Assembly (NCBI RefSeq): GCF_011752525.1
Contig: NZ_VWXI01000015.1
Span: 82,786 to 146,785 of the forward strand
Direction of reading: 5' to 3'
Origin: Pantoea sp. Cy-639
Lineage (GTDB): Bacteria > Pseudomonadota > Gammaproteobacteria > Pseudomonadales > Pseudomonadaceae
DNA: 64,000 nucleotides
Under the pieces are notes generated by a model that did no database searches, had not been told where the DNA came from, and was given only the letters and a program-made list of their open reading frames with translations. Of the stretch, positions 17,281 to 25,282 are shown in pieces. Both the position numbers and the translations under genes were made by a program. Numbering within the stretch: the stretch's first letter is position 1; each line of letters begins with the position of its first letter.

Positions 17281-18186
17281 TCAGCGTGGCTTGTGGTTGG
17301 TGATCAGGGTACCGACGCCGCTGTCGGTGAAGATCTCCAGCAGCACGGCGTTGGGCACGCGGCCATCGATGATGTGCGAGCTGTTGACGCCACCCTGGAC
17401 CGCTTCCAAGGCGCACTTGATCTTGGGCAGCATACCGCCGTAGATGGTGCCGTCGGCGATCAGGTCGTTGACCTGCTCGGTGGTCAGGCCGGTCAGCACC
17501 TGGCCCTGCTTGTCCATCAGGCCGGCGATGTTGGTCAGCAGCATCAGCTTCTCGGCCTTCAGCGCTTCGGCCACCTTGCCGGCCACCAGGTCGGCGTTGA
17601 TGTTGTACGACTCGCCATTGGCACCCACGCCGATCGGCGCGATCACCGGGATGAAGTCGCCCTTGACCAGCATGTTCAGCAGGTCGGTGTTGACGCTCTC
17701 GACCTCGCCGACGTGACCGATGTCGATGATCTCGGGCTGGGTCATCTCCGGGGTCTGGCGGCTGACGGTGAGCTTGCGCGCACGGATCAGCTCGGCGTCC
17801 TTGCCGGTCAGGCCGATGGCGCTGCCGCCATGGCGGTTGATCAGGTTGACGATGTCCTTGTTCACCTGGCCGCCCAGAACCATCTCCACCACATCCATGG
17901 TCGCCGCGTCGGTGACACGCATGCCGTCGATGAAGTGGCTCTCGATCGACAGGCGCTTGAGCAGGTCGCCGATCTGCGGGCCGCCGCCGTGCACGACCAC
18001 CGGGTTGATGCCCACGGCCTTCATCAGCACGATGTCACGGGCGAAGCCGGTCTTGAGCTCCTCGCTCTCCATCGCGTTGCCGCCGTACTTGATCACCAGG
18101 GTCTTGCCGACGAAGCGGCGGATGTAGGGCAGTGCTTCGGACAAAACCTCGGCTACATGGGAAGCGGCATCGCGATCGAGGGTCAT
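17281..18186 (-). CDS. argB: Acetylglutamate kinase
   Basis: A 301-residue amino-acid kinase that phosphorylates N-acetylglutamate, the second step of arginine synthesis. Motifs: VIKYGGNAME (about 48-57), VVHGGGPQIGDLL and the GVGANGESYNINAD nucleotide region. The N-terminal helix before the kinase core (MTLDRDAASHVAEVLSEALPYIRRFVGK) is typical of arginine-inhibited hexameric enzymes, so feedback inhibition is likely. It lies 30 bases after algC on the same strand. Confidence 0.97.
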   Translation of the reverse strand: MTLDRDAASHVAEVLSEALPYIRRFVGKTLVIKYGGNAMESEELKTGFARDIVLMKAVGINPVVVHGGGPQIGDLLKRLSIESHFIDGMRVTDAATMDVVEMVLGGQVNKDIVNLINRHGGSAIGLTGKDAELIRARKLTVSRQTPEMTQPEIIDIGHVGEVESVNTDLLNMLVKGDFIPVIAPIGVGANGESYNINADLVAGKVAEALKAEKLMLLTNIAGLMDKQGQVLTGLTTEQVNDLIADGTIYGGMLPKIKCALEAVQGGVNSSHIIDGRVPNAVLLEIFTDSGVGTLITNHKPR

Positions 18187-18216
18187 GCAGGGCTCCAGAT
18201 AAGGAACGGATAGTCG

Positions 18217-19614
18217 TCAGAACGGCAGTTGCAGGCCTGGTTCGACCTGCAGCAACTGTGTGCGGAATACAGCCTTGATACGGTCGAGCTCCGCCGCGCT
18301 GTCGGCCTCGAAGCGCAGCACCAGCACCGGCGTGGTGTTGGAGGCGCGGACCAGGCCCCAGCCGTGGGGGTAGTCGACCCGCACACCGTCGATGGTGGTC
18401 AGGTTGGCATCGCCCCAGTCGGCCTTGCGTTGCAGAGCATCAATGATGCTGAATTTACCTTCGTCGGTCACATCGATGTTGATTTCCGGCGTGGAAATGT
18501 CGTTCGGGAACGCAGCGAACAGACTTTCGGCGTCCTGGCCGGCCTTGCTGAGGATCTCCAGCAGGCGCGCGGCGCTGTAGATGCCGTCGTCGAAACCGTA
18601 CCAGCGCTCCTTGATGAAGATGTGACCGCTCATCTCGCCGGCCAGCAGCGAACCGGTCTGCTTCATCTTCTTCTTGATCAGCGAGTGGCCGGTCTTCCAC
18701 ATCAGCGCACGGCCGCCGTGCTGCTCGATCAGCGGGGTCAGGCGGCGGGTGCACTTGACGTCGAAGATGATCTCGGCGCCCGGGTTGCGCGACAGCACGT
18801 CCTGGGCGAACAGCATCAGCAGGCGGTCCGCATAGACAATGCTGCCGGTGTTGGTCACCACGCCGACGCGGTCGCCATCGCCGTCGAAGGCCAGGCCGAT
18901 GTCGGCGCCGGTCTCTTTCACCTTGGCGATCAGGTCGGTCAGGTTCTCGGGCTTGCCCGGGTCCGGGTGATGGTTGGGGAAGTGGCCGTCGACCTCGCAG
19001 AACAGCGGGATCACTTCGCAGTCCAGGGCTTCGATCAGTTGCGGGGCGATTACCCCGGCGGCGCCATTGCCGCAGTCGACGACCACTTTCAGGCGCTTGG
19101 CCAGTTTCACGTCGCCAACGATCTGCTGGAAGTAGCGCTCGAGAATCTCGACCTTCTCGACACGGCCTTCGCCGCGGGTCAGGTCATTGTTCTTCAGGCG
19201 GGCGAGCAGGGCCTGGATCTGTTCGTTGGCCAGGGTGTCGCCAGCGATGACGATCTTGAAGCCGTTGTAGTCCGGAGGATTGTGGCTGCCAGTGAGCATC
19301 ACGCCCGACTTGCCGGCCAGCACGTTGGCGGCGTAGTACAGCGCTGGAGTCGGCACCAGGCCGACGTCGCTGACCTGGCAACCAGCATCGACCAGGCCCT
19401 TGATCAGTTGCTCGACCAGCATCGGGCCGGACAGGCGGCCATCGCGGCCGACCGAGACCTGCGGCTCGCCCTGGGCGAGGGTCTGGGCGCCGATGGCGCG
19501 GCCGATCCAGTAGGCGGTTTCGCCGGTGAGCGTCTTGCCGACCACGCCGCGGATGTCATAGGCGCGGAAGATGCTGTCGGGCAGTGCAGGTACCAGGTGG
19601 GCCATGTCGTTCAT
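18217..19614 (-). CDS. algC: Phosphomannomutase/phosphoglucomutase AlgC
   Basis: A 465-residue alpha-D-phosphohexomutase that interconverts hexose 1- and 6-phosphates for alginate, LPS and rhamnolipid precursors. The catalytic phosphoserine loop is GVMLTGSHNPPDYNGFK (Ser 110), the metal loop is AFDGDGDRVG (about 242-251) and the C-terminal phosphate-binding loop is RASNTTPVLVLRFEA. I prefer ATG 19614, which has GGAG upstream, to an in-frame ATG five codons earlier. It sits in a coaBC-dut-algC-argB run on one strand. Confidence 0.96.
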   Translation of the reverse strand: MNDMAHLVPALPDSIFRAYDIRGVVGKTLTGETAYWIGRAIGAQTLAQGEPQVSVGRDGRLSGPMLVEQLIKGLVDAGCQVSDVGLVPTPALYYAANVLAGKSGVMLTGSHNPPDYNGFKIVIAGDTLANEQIQALLARLKNNDLTRGEGRVEKVEILERYFQQIVGDVKLAKRLKVVVDCGNGAAGVIAPQLIEALDCEVIPLFCEVDGHFPNHHPDPGKPENLTDLIAKVKETGADIGLAFDGDGDRVGVVTNTGSIVYADRLLMLFAQDVLSRNPGAEIIFDVKCTRRLTPLIEQHGGRALMWKTGHSLIKKKMKQTGSLLAGEMSGHIFIKERWYGFDDGIYSAARLLEILSKAGQDAESLFAAFPNDISTPEINIDVTDEGKFSIIDALQRKADWGDANLTTIDGVRVDYPHGWGLVRASNTTPVLVLRFEADSAAELDRIKAVFRTQLLQVEPGLQLPF

Positions 19615-19724
19615 CTCTGGGGACTCCATTGGTCAGAGGCTTCTGGGCGGGCACAAACTGAACGGTTGGACGGTGGATCGCCCAGAGAGTTCGCCATCCT
19701 TGGCTTCAGTGGTCGGGCTGTGGG

Positions 19725-20180
19725 TCAGCGGGTGCCCGAGTGGCCGAAACCGCCGGCACCGCGTTGGGTCTCGTCGAACTGCTCGACGATATCGAAGTGC
19801 GCCTGCACCACCGGCACCAGGATCAGCTGGGCGATACGCTCGCCAACGGTGATGGTGAACGGCGTGCTGCCACGGTTCCAGCAGGAGACCATCAGCTCGC
19901 CCTGGTAGTCCGAATCGATCAGGCCGACCAGGTTGCCCAGCACGATACCGTGCTTGTGGCCCAGGCCCGAGCGCGGCAGGATCATGGCCGCCAGGCCCGG
20001 GTCGCCGATGTACACCGACAGGCCGGTAGGGATCAGCAGGGTCTGGCCCGGCTCGAGGACGGTGTCCTCCTTGAGCAGGGCGCGCAGGTCGAGGCCGGCC
20101 GAGCCTGGGGTGGCGTACTGCGGCAGGGGGAATTCGGAGCCCAGGCGAGGGTCGAGGATCTTGGCTTGAAGAGCGTGCAT
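19725..20180 (-). CDS. dut: Deoxyuridine 5'-triphosphate nucleotidohydrolase
   Basis: A 151-residue homotrimeric dUTPase. All five motifs are visible: AGLDLRA, PRSGLGHKHGI, GLIDSDYQGELMVS, GERIAQLILVP and the C-terminal RGAGGFGHSGTR. It removes dUTP and supplies dUMP for thymidylate. It starts five bases after the coaBC stop, the conserved coaBC-dut pairing. Confidence 0.97.
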   Translation of the reverse strand: MHALQAKILDPRLGSEFPLPQYATPGSAGLDLRALLKEDTVLEPGQTLLIPTGLSVYIGDPGLAAMILPRSGLGHKHGIVLGNLVGLIDSDYQGELMVSCWNRGSTPFTITVGERIAQLILVPVVQAHFDIVEQFDETQRGAGGFGHSGTR

Positions 20181-20185
20181 GTAAC

Positions 20186-21397
20186 TTATTGAACCTGGTT
20201 GAGCCGTTCGGCGATGAAGGCGACCAGCTGGCGGGCGATCTTGCCCTTGCTGGTCTGCGCGAAGAGGGTCTGGTGCTGCTGGCGGTCGATCACGGTCAGG
20301 GCGTTCTCCTCGCTGTTGAAGCCGATGCTGGGGTTGGCCACATCATTGGCGACGATCAGGTCGAGGTTCTTGTCCTTGAGCTTGCGCGTGGCGTAGTCGA
20401 GCAGGTGCTCGGTCTCGGCGGCGAAGCCTACGCTGAACGGACGGTCCGGCCGGCTGGCAATGGTCGCAAGGATATCGGGATTGCGCACCATCTGCAGCAG
20501 CATGCCGTCGCCTGTGGTGGGATCTTTCTTGAGCTTCTGTGGTGCGACGACCTCAGGGCGGTAGTCCGCAACCGCTGCCGAGGCGATGAACAGGTCGCAG
20601 GGCATGGCCGCCTCGCAGGCCGCGAGCATGTCTCGCGCGCTGACCACGTCGATCCGGCTGACCCGGTCGGGTGTCGGCAGGTGCACGGGGCCGGTGACGA
20701 GGGTCACCCGGGCCCCGGCCTCGGCGGCCGCCTCGGCCAGGGCGAAGCCCATCTTCCCTGAACTATGGTTGGTGATGTAGCGCACCGGGTCGATGTTTTC
20801 CTGGGTAGGACCGGCAGTGATCAGCACGTGCTTGCCGGTCAGCGCCTGGCGTTCGAAGCTCTCGGCGGCGCACCAGGCCAGGTCCGTGGCCTCGAGCATA
20901 CGGCCCAGGCCGACATCGCCACAGGCCTGGCTGCCGGAGGCCGGGCCGAACACCTGGATGCCACGGCGCTTGAGCAGCTCGAGGTTGTCCTGGGTGGCCG
21001 GATCGCGCCACATGGCCTGGTTCATGGCCGGGGCCACGGCGACGGTGGCGTCGGTGGCCAGCACCAGGGTGGTCAGCAGGTCGTCGGCCATGCCCTGCGC
21101 GAGGCGCGCCATCAGGTCGGCGGTGGCCGGAGCGATCAGTACCAGGTCGGCCCACTTGGCCAGTTCGATATGGCCCATGGCCGCTTCGGCGGCGGGGTCG
21201 AGCAGGTCCATGTGCACCGGGTGGCCGGACAGCGCCTGCAGCGTGAGCGGGGTGATGAATTCGGCGCCACCCCGGGTCATGACCACGCGCACCTGTGCGC
21301 CGTGTTCCAGGAGTCGGCGAATCAGCTCGGCGCTCTTGTAGGCGGCGATGCCGCCACCGACGCCGAGAACGATGCGCTTGCGATACAACCGCTGCAT
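20186..21397 (-). CDS. coaBC: Bifunctional phosphopantothenoylcysteine decarboxylase/synthase
   Basis: A 403-residue fusion enzyme of coenzyme A synthesis. The N-terminal CoaC half (about 1-190) is a flavoprotein with GGGIAAYKSAELIR, PAMNQAMW and a CGDVGLGRM substrate loop. The C-terminal CoaB half has ITAGPTQENIDPVRYITNHSSGKMG and SAAVADYRP, and the conserved KLKK segment. It joins cysteine to 4'-phosphopantothenate, then decarboxylates. It is divergent from radC (125 bases apart). Confidence 0.97.
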   Translation of the reverse strand: MQRLYRKRIVLGVGGGIAAYKSAELIRRLLEHGAQVRVVMTRGGAEFITPLTLQALSGHPVHMDLLDPAAEAAMGHIELAKWADLVLIAPATADLMARLAQGMADDLLTTLVLATDATVAVAPAMNQAMWRDPATQDNLELLKRRGIQVFGPASGSQACGDVGLGRMLEATDLAWCAAESFERQALTGKHVLITAGPTQENIDPVRYITNHSSGKMGFALAEAAAEAGARVTLVTGPVHLPTPDRVSRIDVVSARDMLAACEAAMPCDLFIASAAVADYRPEVVAPQKLKKDPTTGDGMLLQMVRNPDILATIASRPDRPFSVGFAAETEHLLDYATRKLKDKNLDLIVANDVANPSIGFNSEENALTVIDRQQHQTLFAQTSKGKIARQLVAFIAERLNQVQ

Positions 21398-21522
21398 AGG
21401 CCTTGCCTTATTCCAGTGAAAGCGGGTGGCGACGCTGACTGCCTGCGGCAGAACGTCGCATCTGCGAAGCGATCTAGATTAACACAGCGCCCGGAGGGGT
21501 CGCAGTAACGCGCGAGGTGGGG

Positions 21523-22203
21523 ATGAACATCAGGGAGTGGCCGGCTGAAGAGCGGCCGAGGGAGAAGTTGTTGAATCGCGGGGCGGCGATCCTTTCGGAT
21601 GCGGAATTGCTGGCCGTGCTGTTGGGGTCGGGCGTTGCCGGGCGCAATGTGCTCGACCTTGCACGCGGGTTGCTGGCGAAGTTTGGCGGGCTCAGGCCGT
21701 TCCTCGAGGCGGATCGTGCCAAGGTCCTCGGCGAACCCGGCGTGGGACCGGTGAAATACGCCCAGTTGCAGGCGTTGTTGGAAGTCGGCAGGCGTTACCT
21801 GAACGAGCACATCGAGCGTGCGCCGGCCTTGGAGAATCCGGCCTCGGTGAGGCGCTATCTCAAGTCCATGTTGCGGCACGAGTCCAGTGAGGTATTCGGC
21901 TGCCTGTTCCTCGATACCAAGCATCGGCCATTGGCATTCGAGATCCTTTTTCGCGGCACCATAGACCGCGCGAGCATCTATCCCCGCGAAGTGGTGCGTC
22001 GATCATTGCTGCATAACGCCGCGGCCCTGATCATCTGCCACAACCACCCGTCGGGCAATTGCGAGCCGAGCCAGGATGATGTGCATCTGACGCTGATGCT
22101 CAAGCGATCGCTGGCTCTGATCGATGTGCGGGTGATGGATCATGTCATCGTCGGTGATGGCGAGCCGTTGTCGATGCTCGAGCATGGGTGGTTGGCGGGC
22201 TGA
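21523..22203 (+). CDS. radC: RadC family JAB-domain protein
   Basis: A 226-residue RadC/YicR protein: N-terminal helix-hairpin-helix region (about 1-95, with LGEPGVGPVKYAQLQ) and a C-terminal JAB1/MPN-type metalloprotease-like domain with the zinc signature HNHPSGNCEPSQDD. Despite its name it is not established as a DNA-repair protein. I use ATG 21523, two codons inside a GTG-initiated reading, because GAGGTGGGG sits directly upstream. Confidence 0.92.
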   Translation: MNIREWPAEERPREKLLNRGAAILSDAELLAVLLGSGVAGRNVLDLARGLLAKFGGLRPFLEADRAKVLGEPGVGPVKYAQLQALLEVGRRYLNEHIERAPALENPASVRRYLKSMLRHESSEVFGCLFLDTKHRPLAFEILFRGTIDRASIYPREVVRRSLLHNAAALIICHNHPSGNCEPSQDDVHLTLMLKRSLALIDVRVMDHVIVGDGEPLSMLEHGWLAG

Positions 22204-22205
22204 CA

Positions 22206-22272
22206 GCAATCGCGGGACAAGCCCGCTCCCACGACGGCATTCATTGTGGGAGCGGGCTTGTTCCGCGATGCT
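22206..22272. repeat. REP palindrome pair
   Basis: ATCGCGGGACAAGCCCGCTC facing GAGCGGGCTTGTTCCGCGAT, between the convergent radC and peptide-binding protein genes. Confidence 0.8.
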
Positions 22273-22275
22273 TCG

Positions 22276-23865
22276 TCAGCGGCTGACGGAAACCTTGCTG
22301 AAATCCTGCCGCCCAAACGGGCTCACCTGATACCCCTCCACGCCTTGGCGCAGCAGCGCCGCCGCCGTCGGGTGCGCCAGCGGCAGCCAAAGCGCCTGTT
22401 GCTGGATCAGCGTCTGCGCCTGCTGGTACAGCCGGCTGCGCACGCTCTGGTCGTTGGTGGTGCGTCCGGCGTTGATCAGTTGGTCCAGGCGGTTGTCGCA
22501 AAAGCGCGCGAAGTTGGTCCCGGACTTGACCGCCGCGCAGGAAAACTGCGGGCTGAGGAAGTTGTCCGGGTCGCCGTTGTCGCCCGCCCAACCCATGAAC
22601 AGCAGGTCATGCTCGCCCGCCTTGGCGCGGCGGATCAGCTCGCCCCACTCGATGCTGCGGATCTCTGCCTTGATGCCGATCTTCGCCAGGTCGGCCTGGA
22701 GCATCTGTGCGCCGAGGTTGGGGTTGGGGTTGAGCAGGCTGCCTGAAGGGCGGGTCCAGATCGTGGTCGCAAAGCCGTTGGCCTGGCCGGCCTTGGCCAG
22801 CAGTGCCTTGGCCTTCTTCAGGTCCAGGGTGTAGCCAGGCAAATCCTTGGCGTAGCTCCAGGTATTGGGCGGGTAGGGGCCGTTGGCGGCGATGGCGGTG
22901 TCTTCGAACACGGCTTTCAGGTACGCCGGCTTGTCGAAGGCCAGGTTGATCGCCTGGCGCACCTCGGGCTTGTCCAGCGGCGGGTGCTGGCTGTTGATGG
23001 CGACGAACGCGGTCATGAACGCCGGGGTGGTGGCGACCTTGAGGTTGCCGTCGCGGCCGGCCTCGGCGATGTCCAGCGGCTTGGGCGACAGGGCTACCTG
23101 GCATTCGCCGCGCTTGAGCTTCTGCAGGCGCACATTGGCGTCGGGGGTGATGCTGTAGACCAGCGGGTCGATGGACGGCTTGCCGGCGAAGTAGTCGGGG
23201 TTGGCGCGGTAGCGCACCACGGCATCCTTCTGGAAGCGCTGGAAGACGAACGGGCCGGTGCCGATCGGCTGGCTGTTGAGCTTTTCCGGGGTGCCGGCCT
23301 TGAGCAGCTTGTCGGCGTATTCGGCGGAGTAGATCGAGGCAAAGCCCATGCTCAGGGTGGCCAGGAAGGTAGCGTCGGCATGGGTGAGGGTGAAGCGCAC
23401 GGTGTGCGGCTCAGGGGCATCGATTGACTTGATCAGGCTGCCCAGTTGCAGCGATTGGGCATGCGGGTAGCCGCCCGGGGCGGTCTTGTGCCAGGCATGG
23501 GCGGGGTAGAGCATGCGCTGGAAGCTGAACAACACGTCATCGGCGTCCAGTTCGCGGCTCGGCTTGAAATAGGCCGTGGCATGGAATTTCACGTCCGGGC
23601 GCAGCTTGAAGTCGTAGACCAGGCCGTCCGGCGAGACGGTCCAGCTTTCGGCCAGGCTCGGCACGACCTTGCCTTGCCCTGCGTCGTACTCGACCAGGCG
23701 GTTCATCAGTACGTCGGCCGAGGCGTTGGTGGTGGTCAGGGCGTTGTATTGCACCACGTCGAAACCTTCGGGGCTGGCTTCGGTGCAGACCACCAGCGGC
23801 GCAGCCTGGGCAATGCCGGTCGCGCACAATGCGGTGAACAATAAGGAAAGGGCGGCGGCACGCAT
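22276..23865 (-). CDS. Periplasmic peptide-binding protein of an ABC transporter (SBP family 5)
   Basis: A 529-residue DppA/OppA-like solute-binding protein. A Sec signal peptide (MRAAALSLLFTALCATGIAQA, about 21 residues) is followed by the family-5 core: ADDVLFSFQRML, IGTGPFVFQRFQKD, and DNFLSPQFSCAAVKSGTNFARFCD near the C-terminus. The Cys pair there may form the disulfide seen in DppA-type proteins. No permease or ATPase genes are adjacent, so it is an orphan component that would share a dipeptide transporter elsewhere. Ligand unknown. Confidence 0.9.
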   Translation of the reverse strand: MRAAALSLLFTALCATGIAQAAPLVVCTEASPEGFDVVQYNALTTTNASADVLMNRLVEYDAGQGKVVPSLAESWTVSPDGLVYDFKLRPDVKFHATAYFKPSRELDADDVLFSFQRMLYPAHAWHKTAPGGYPHAQSLQLGSLIKSIDAPEPHTVRFTLTHADATFLATLSMGFASIYSAEYADKLLKAGTPEKLNSQPIGTGPFVFQRFQKDAVVRYRANPDYFAGKPSIDPLVYSITPDANVRLQKLKRGECQVALSPKPLDIAEAGRDGNLKVATTPAFMTAFVAINSQHPPLDKPEVRQAINLAFDKPAYLKAVFEDTAIAANGPYPPNTWSYAKDLPGYTLDLKKAKALLAKAGQANGFATTIWTRPSGSLLNPNPNLGAQMLQADLAKIGIKAEIRSIEWGELIRRAKAGEHDLLFMGWAGDNGDPDNFLSPQFSCAAVKSGTNFARFCDNRLDQLINAGRTTNDQSVRSRLYQQAQTLIQQQALWLPLAHPTAAALLRQGVEGYQVSPFGRQDFSKVSVSR

Positions 23866-24052
23866 GGTGGCTCCTTGGCTGGTCAGATGGCCCATCTGCC
23901 GGTGCAGTCTGGAAATGGCCCTACCCTAGTGCGCGTTTTCGCAAATGACCACCTTCTTTTTCCATGGGTTGGCGACGAGTGGTCGACAGCGCGGCGGGCG
24001 AGTCGTTATGCTGCTCGCGCGCTGTTTGCAGCACACGGATGCTCATATCCTG

Positions 24053-24081
24053 TTGTTGCGGCGCAGTCTTTCTGGTATAAA
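24053..24081 (+). promoter_or_regulatory. Sigma-70 promoter of rpmB-rpmG
   Basis: TTGTTG (24053-24058), a 17-base spacer and TATAAA (24076-24081), about 147 bases upstream of rpmB. It lies in a 363-base gap between the peptide-binding protein gene and rpmB, and implies a leader of roughly 140 bases. Confidence 0.65.
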
Positions 24082-24184
24082 GCAGCGCTCTTTTCTAGGG
24101 GCTCGGCCTGTCGCATCAGCGGATCCGGTCGATAAGACCTCCAGAATCACGGCGCCTGGCGCCAAAGACTGAGAGATTAAGCGG

Positions 24185-24208
24185 CCAACCCATGCCGGGT
24201 TGGGCATG
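24185..24208 (+). promoter_or_regulatory. Overlapping alternative hairpins in the rpmB leader
   Basis: Two mutually exclusive stems share bases: CCAACCC (24185-24191) with GGGTTGG (24197-24203), or CATGCC (24191-24196) with GGCATG (24203-24208). They end about 20 bases before the rpmB start. A regulatory role is inference. Confidence 0.35.
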
Positions 24209-24228
24209 TGGTTTTAGAGGGCTGAGTC

Positions 24229-24465
24229 ATGTCGAGAGTCTGTCAAGTTACTGGTAAGGGTCCAGTAACCGGGAACAACATTTCCCACGCAAACAACAAA
24301 ACCCGTCGTCGTTTCCTGCCGAACCTGCAGCACCACCGTTTCTGGGTTGAGTCCGAGAAGCGTTTCGTGCGTCTGCGCGTATCCGCCAAAGGCATGCGCG
24401 TCATTGACAAGCGTGGTATCGACGTAGTGCTGGCCGAGCTGCGCGCTCGCGGCGAAAAGTTCTAA
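24229..24465 (+). CDS. rpmB: Large ribosomal subunit protein bL28
   Basis: A 78-residue ribosomal protein of the 50S subunit: MSRVCQVTGKGPVTGNNISHANNKTRRRFLPNLQ is the family N-terminus, with a basic core and C-terminal ELRARGEKF. It is followed by rpmG 10 bases later; rpmB-rpmG is a conserved pair. It has a clear promoter and a long leader. Confidence 0.98.
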   Translation: MSRVCQVTGKGPVTGNNISHANNKTRRRFLPNLQHHRFWVESEKRFVRLRVSAKGMRVIDKRGIDVVLAELRARGEKF

Positions 24466-24475
24466 GGAGAACGTC

Positions 24476-24631
24476 ATGCGTGAATTGATCCGTCTGGTTT
24501 CGAGTGCCGGCACCGGCCACTTCTACACCACCGACAAGAACAAGCGCACCACTCCGGACAAAATCGAGATCAAGAAATACGATCCGGTTGTTCGCAAGCA
24601 CGTGGTGTACAAGGAAGCCAAGATCAAGTAA
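24476..24631 (+). CDS. rpmG: Large ribosomal subunit protein bL33
   Basis: A 51-residue 50S protein: MRELIRLVSSAGTGHFYTTDKNKR at the start and KYDPVVRKHVVYKEAKIK at the end. It has none of the four zinc-binding cysteines of the other bL33 type, so it is the zinc-free paralogue. AAGGAGA before ATG 24476 gives a strong ribosome-binding site. An intrinsic terminator follows. Confidence 0.98.
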   Translation: MRELIRLVSSAGTGHFYTTDKNKRTTPDKIEIKKYDPVVRKHVVYKEAKIK

Positions 24632-24646
24632 TTGATCGGCAACCTG

Positions 24647-24681
24647 AAAAAACCCGCATCCGAAAGGACGCGGGTTTTTTT
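24647..24681 (+). terminator. Intrinsic terminator of rpmB-rpmG
   Basis: Stem AAACCCGC-TCC / GGA-GCGGGTTT around a GAAA loop, followed by a T7 run. Confidence 0.9.
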
Positions 24682-24691
24682 ATGCCTGCGG

Positions 24692-24724
24692 ATCGGCAAG
24701 CGCGGGGCAAGCCTGCTGCCACAC
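24692..24724. repeat. Single REP core
   Basis: AAGCGCGGGGCAAGCCTGCT, a lone REP half between rpmG and the cupin gene. Confidence 0.55.
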
Positions 24725-24726
24725 GG

Positions 24727-25086
24727 TTACTTCTGCTCGAACAGCACATAGATCTTGCGGCATGGCTCCAGCACCTCCCAGGTGCCCTTGAAGCCGGCCG
24801 GGATGACGAAGCGATCACCGGCGCGCAGGGTCTTGGCATTGCCTTCCTGGTCGCGCAGCACCGACACGCCCTGGACGATCTCGCAGTATTCGTGCTCGCT
24901 GTAGCTGACGGTCCACTGGCCTGCCTCGCCTTCCCAGACGCCCGCGGCGAACTGGCCGCAGGGGCTGGAGTAGTGGTTGTAGACAGCCTGGTCCGGCTCG
25001 CCTTTGAGGATTTTCTCCGCCGCCGGGCGATAGCGCTCGGCCTCGGTGAGTACCTGGGCAAAATCGACGATGTTGGCGATGCTCAT
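24727..25086 (-). CDS. Cupin-domain protein (DUF861, EutQ-like)
   Basis: A 119-residue single-domain cupin. The second half shows the fold: WTVSYSEHEYCEIVQGVSVLRD and RAGDRFVIPAGFKGTWEVLEP, the usual two cupin motifs in DUF861 form. Catalytic activity is unknown. It is divergent from the aldehyde dehydrogenase gene (196 bases apart), a pairing I have seen described for polyamine-linked dehydrogenases, so a role linked to amine or aldehyde metabolism is plausible but inferred. Start ATG 25086. Confidence 0.83.
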   Translation of the reverse strand: MSIANIVDFAQVLTEAERYRPAAEKILKGEPDQAVYNHYSSPCGQFAAGVWEGEAGQWTVSYSEHEYCEIVQGVSVLRDQEGNAKTLRAGDRFVIPAGFKGTWEVLEPCRKIYVLFEQK

Positions 25087-25282
25087 GGTGGTTACCCTGT
25101 TGTTGTTTAATAAAATGCACATCAGTAGGCTTTTAGGCCATTCGTGTCAAATATATTGATAGTTTCTCTGCCCTGGTTTAGGGTGTCGGGTGCCGGTGTG
25201 CGTTCGTCGCCCGGCCAGAATTTCTGACAGCGCCCGTGAGTCCTCAGTGCGGCGTTGCACCTTAACAAGAGAGGAGTTTCCT

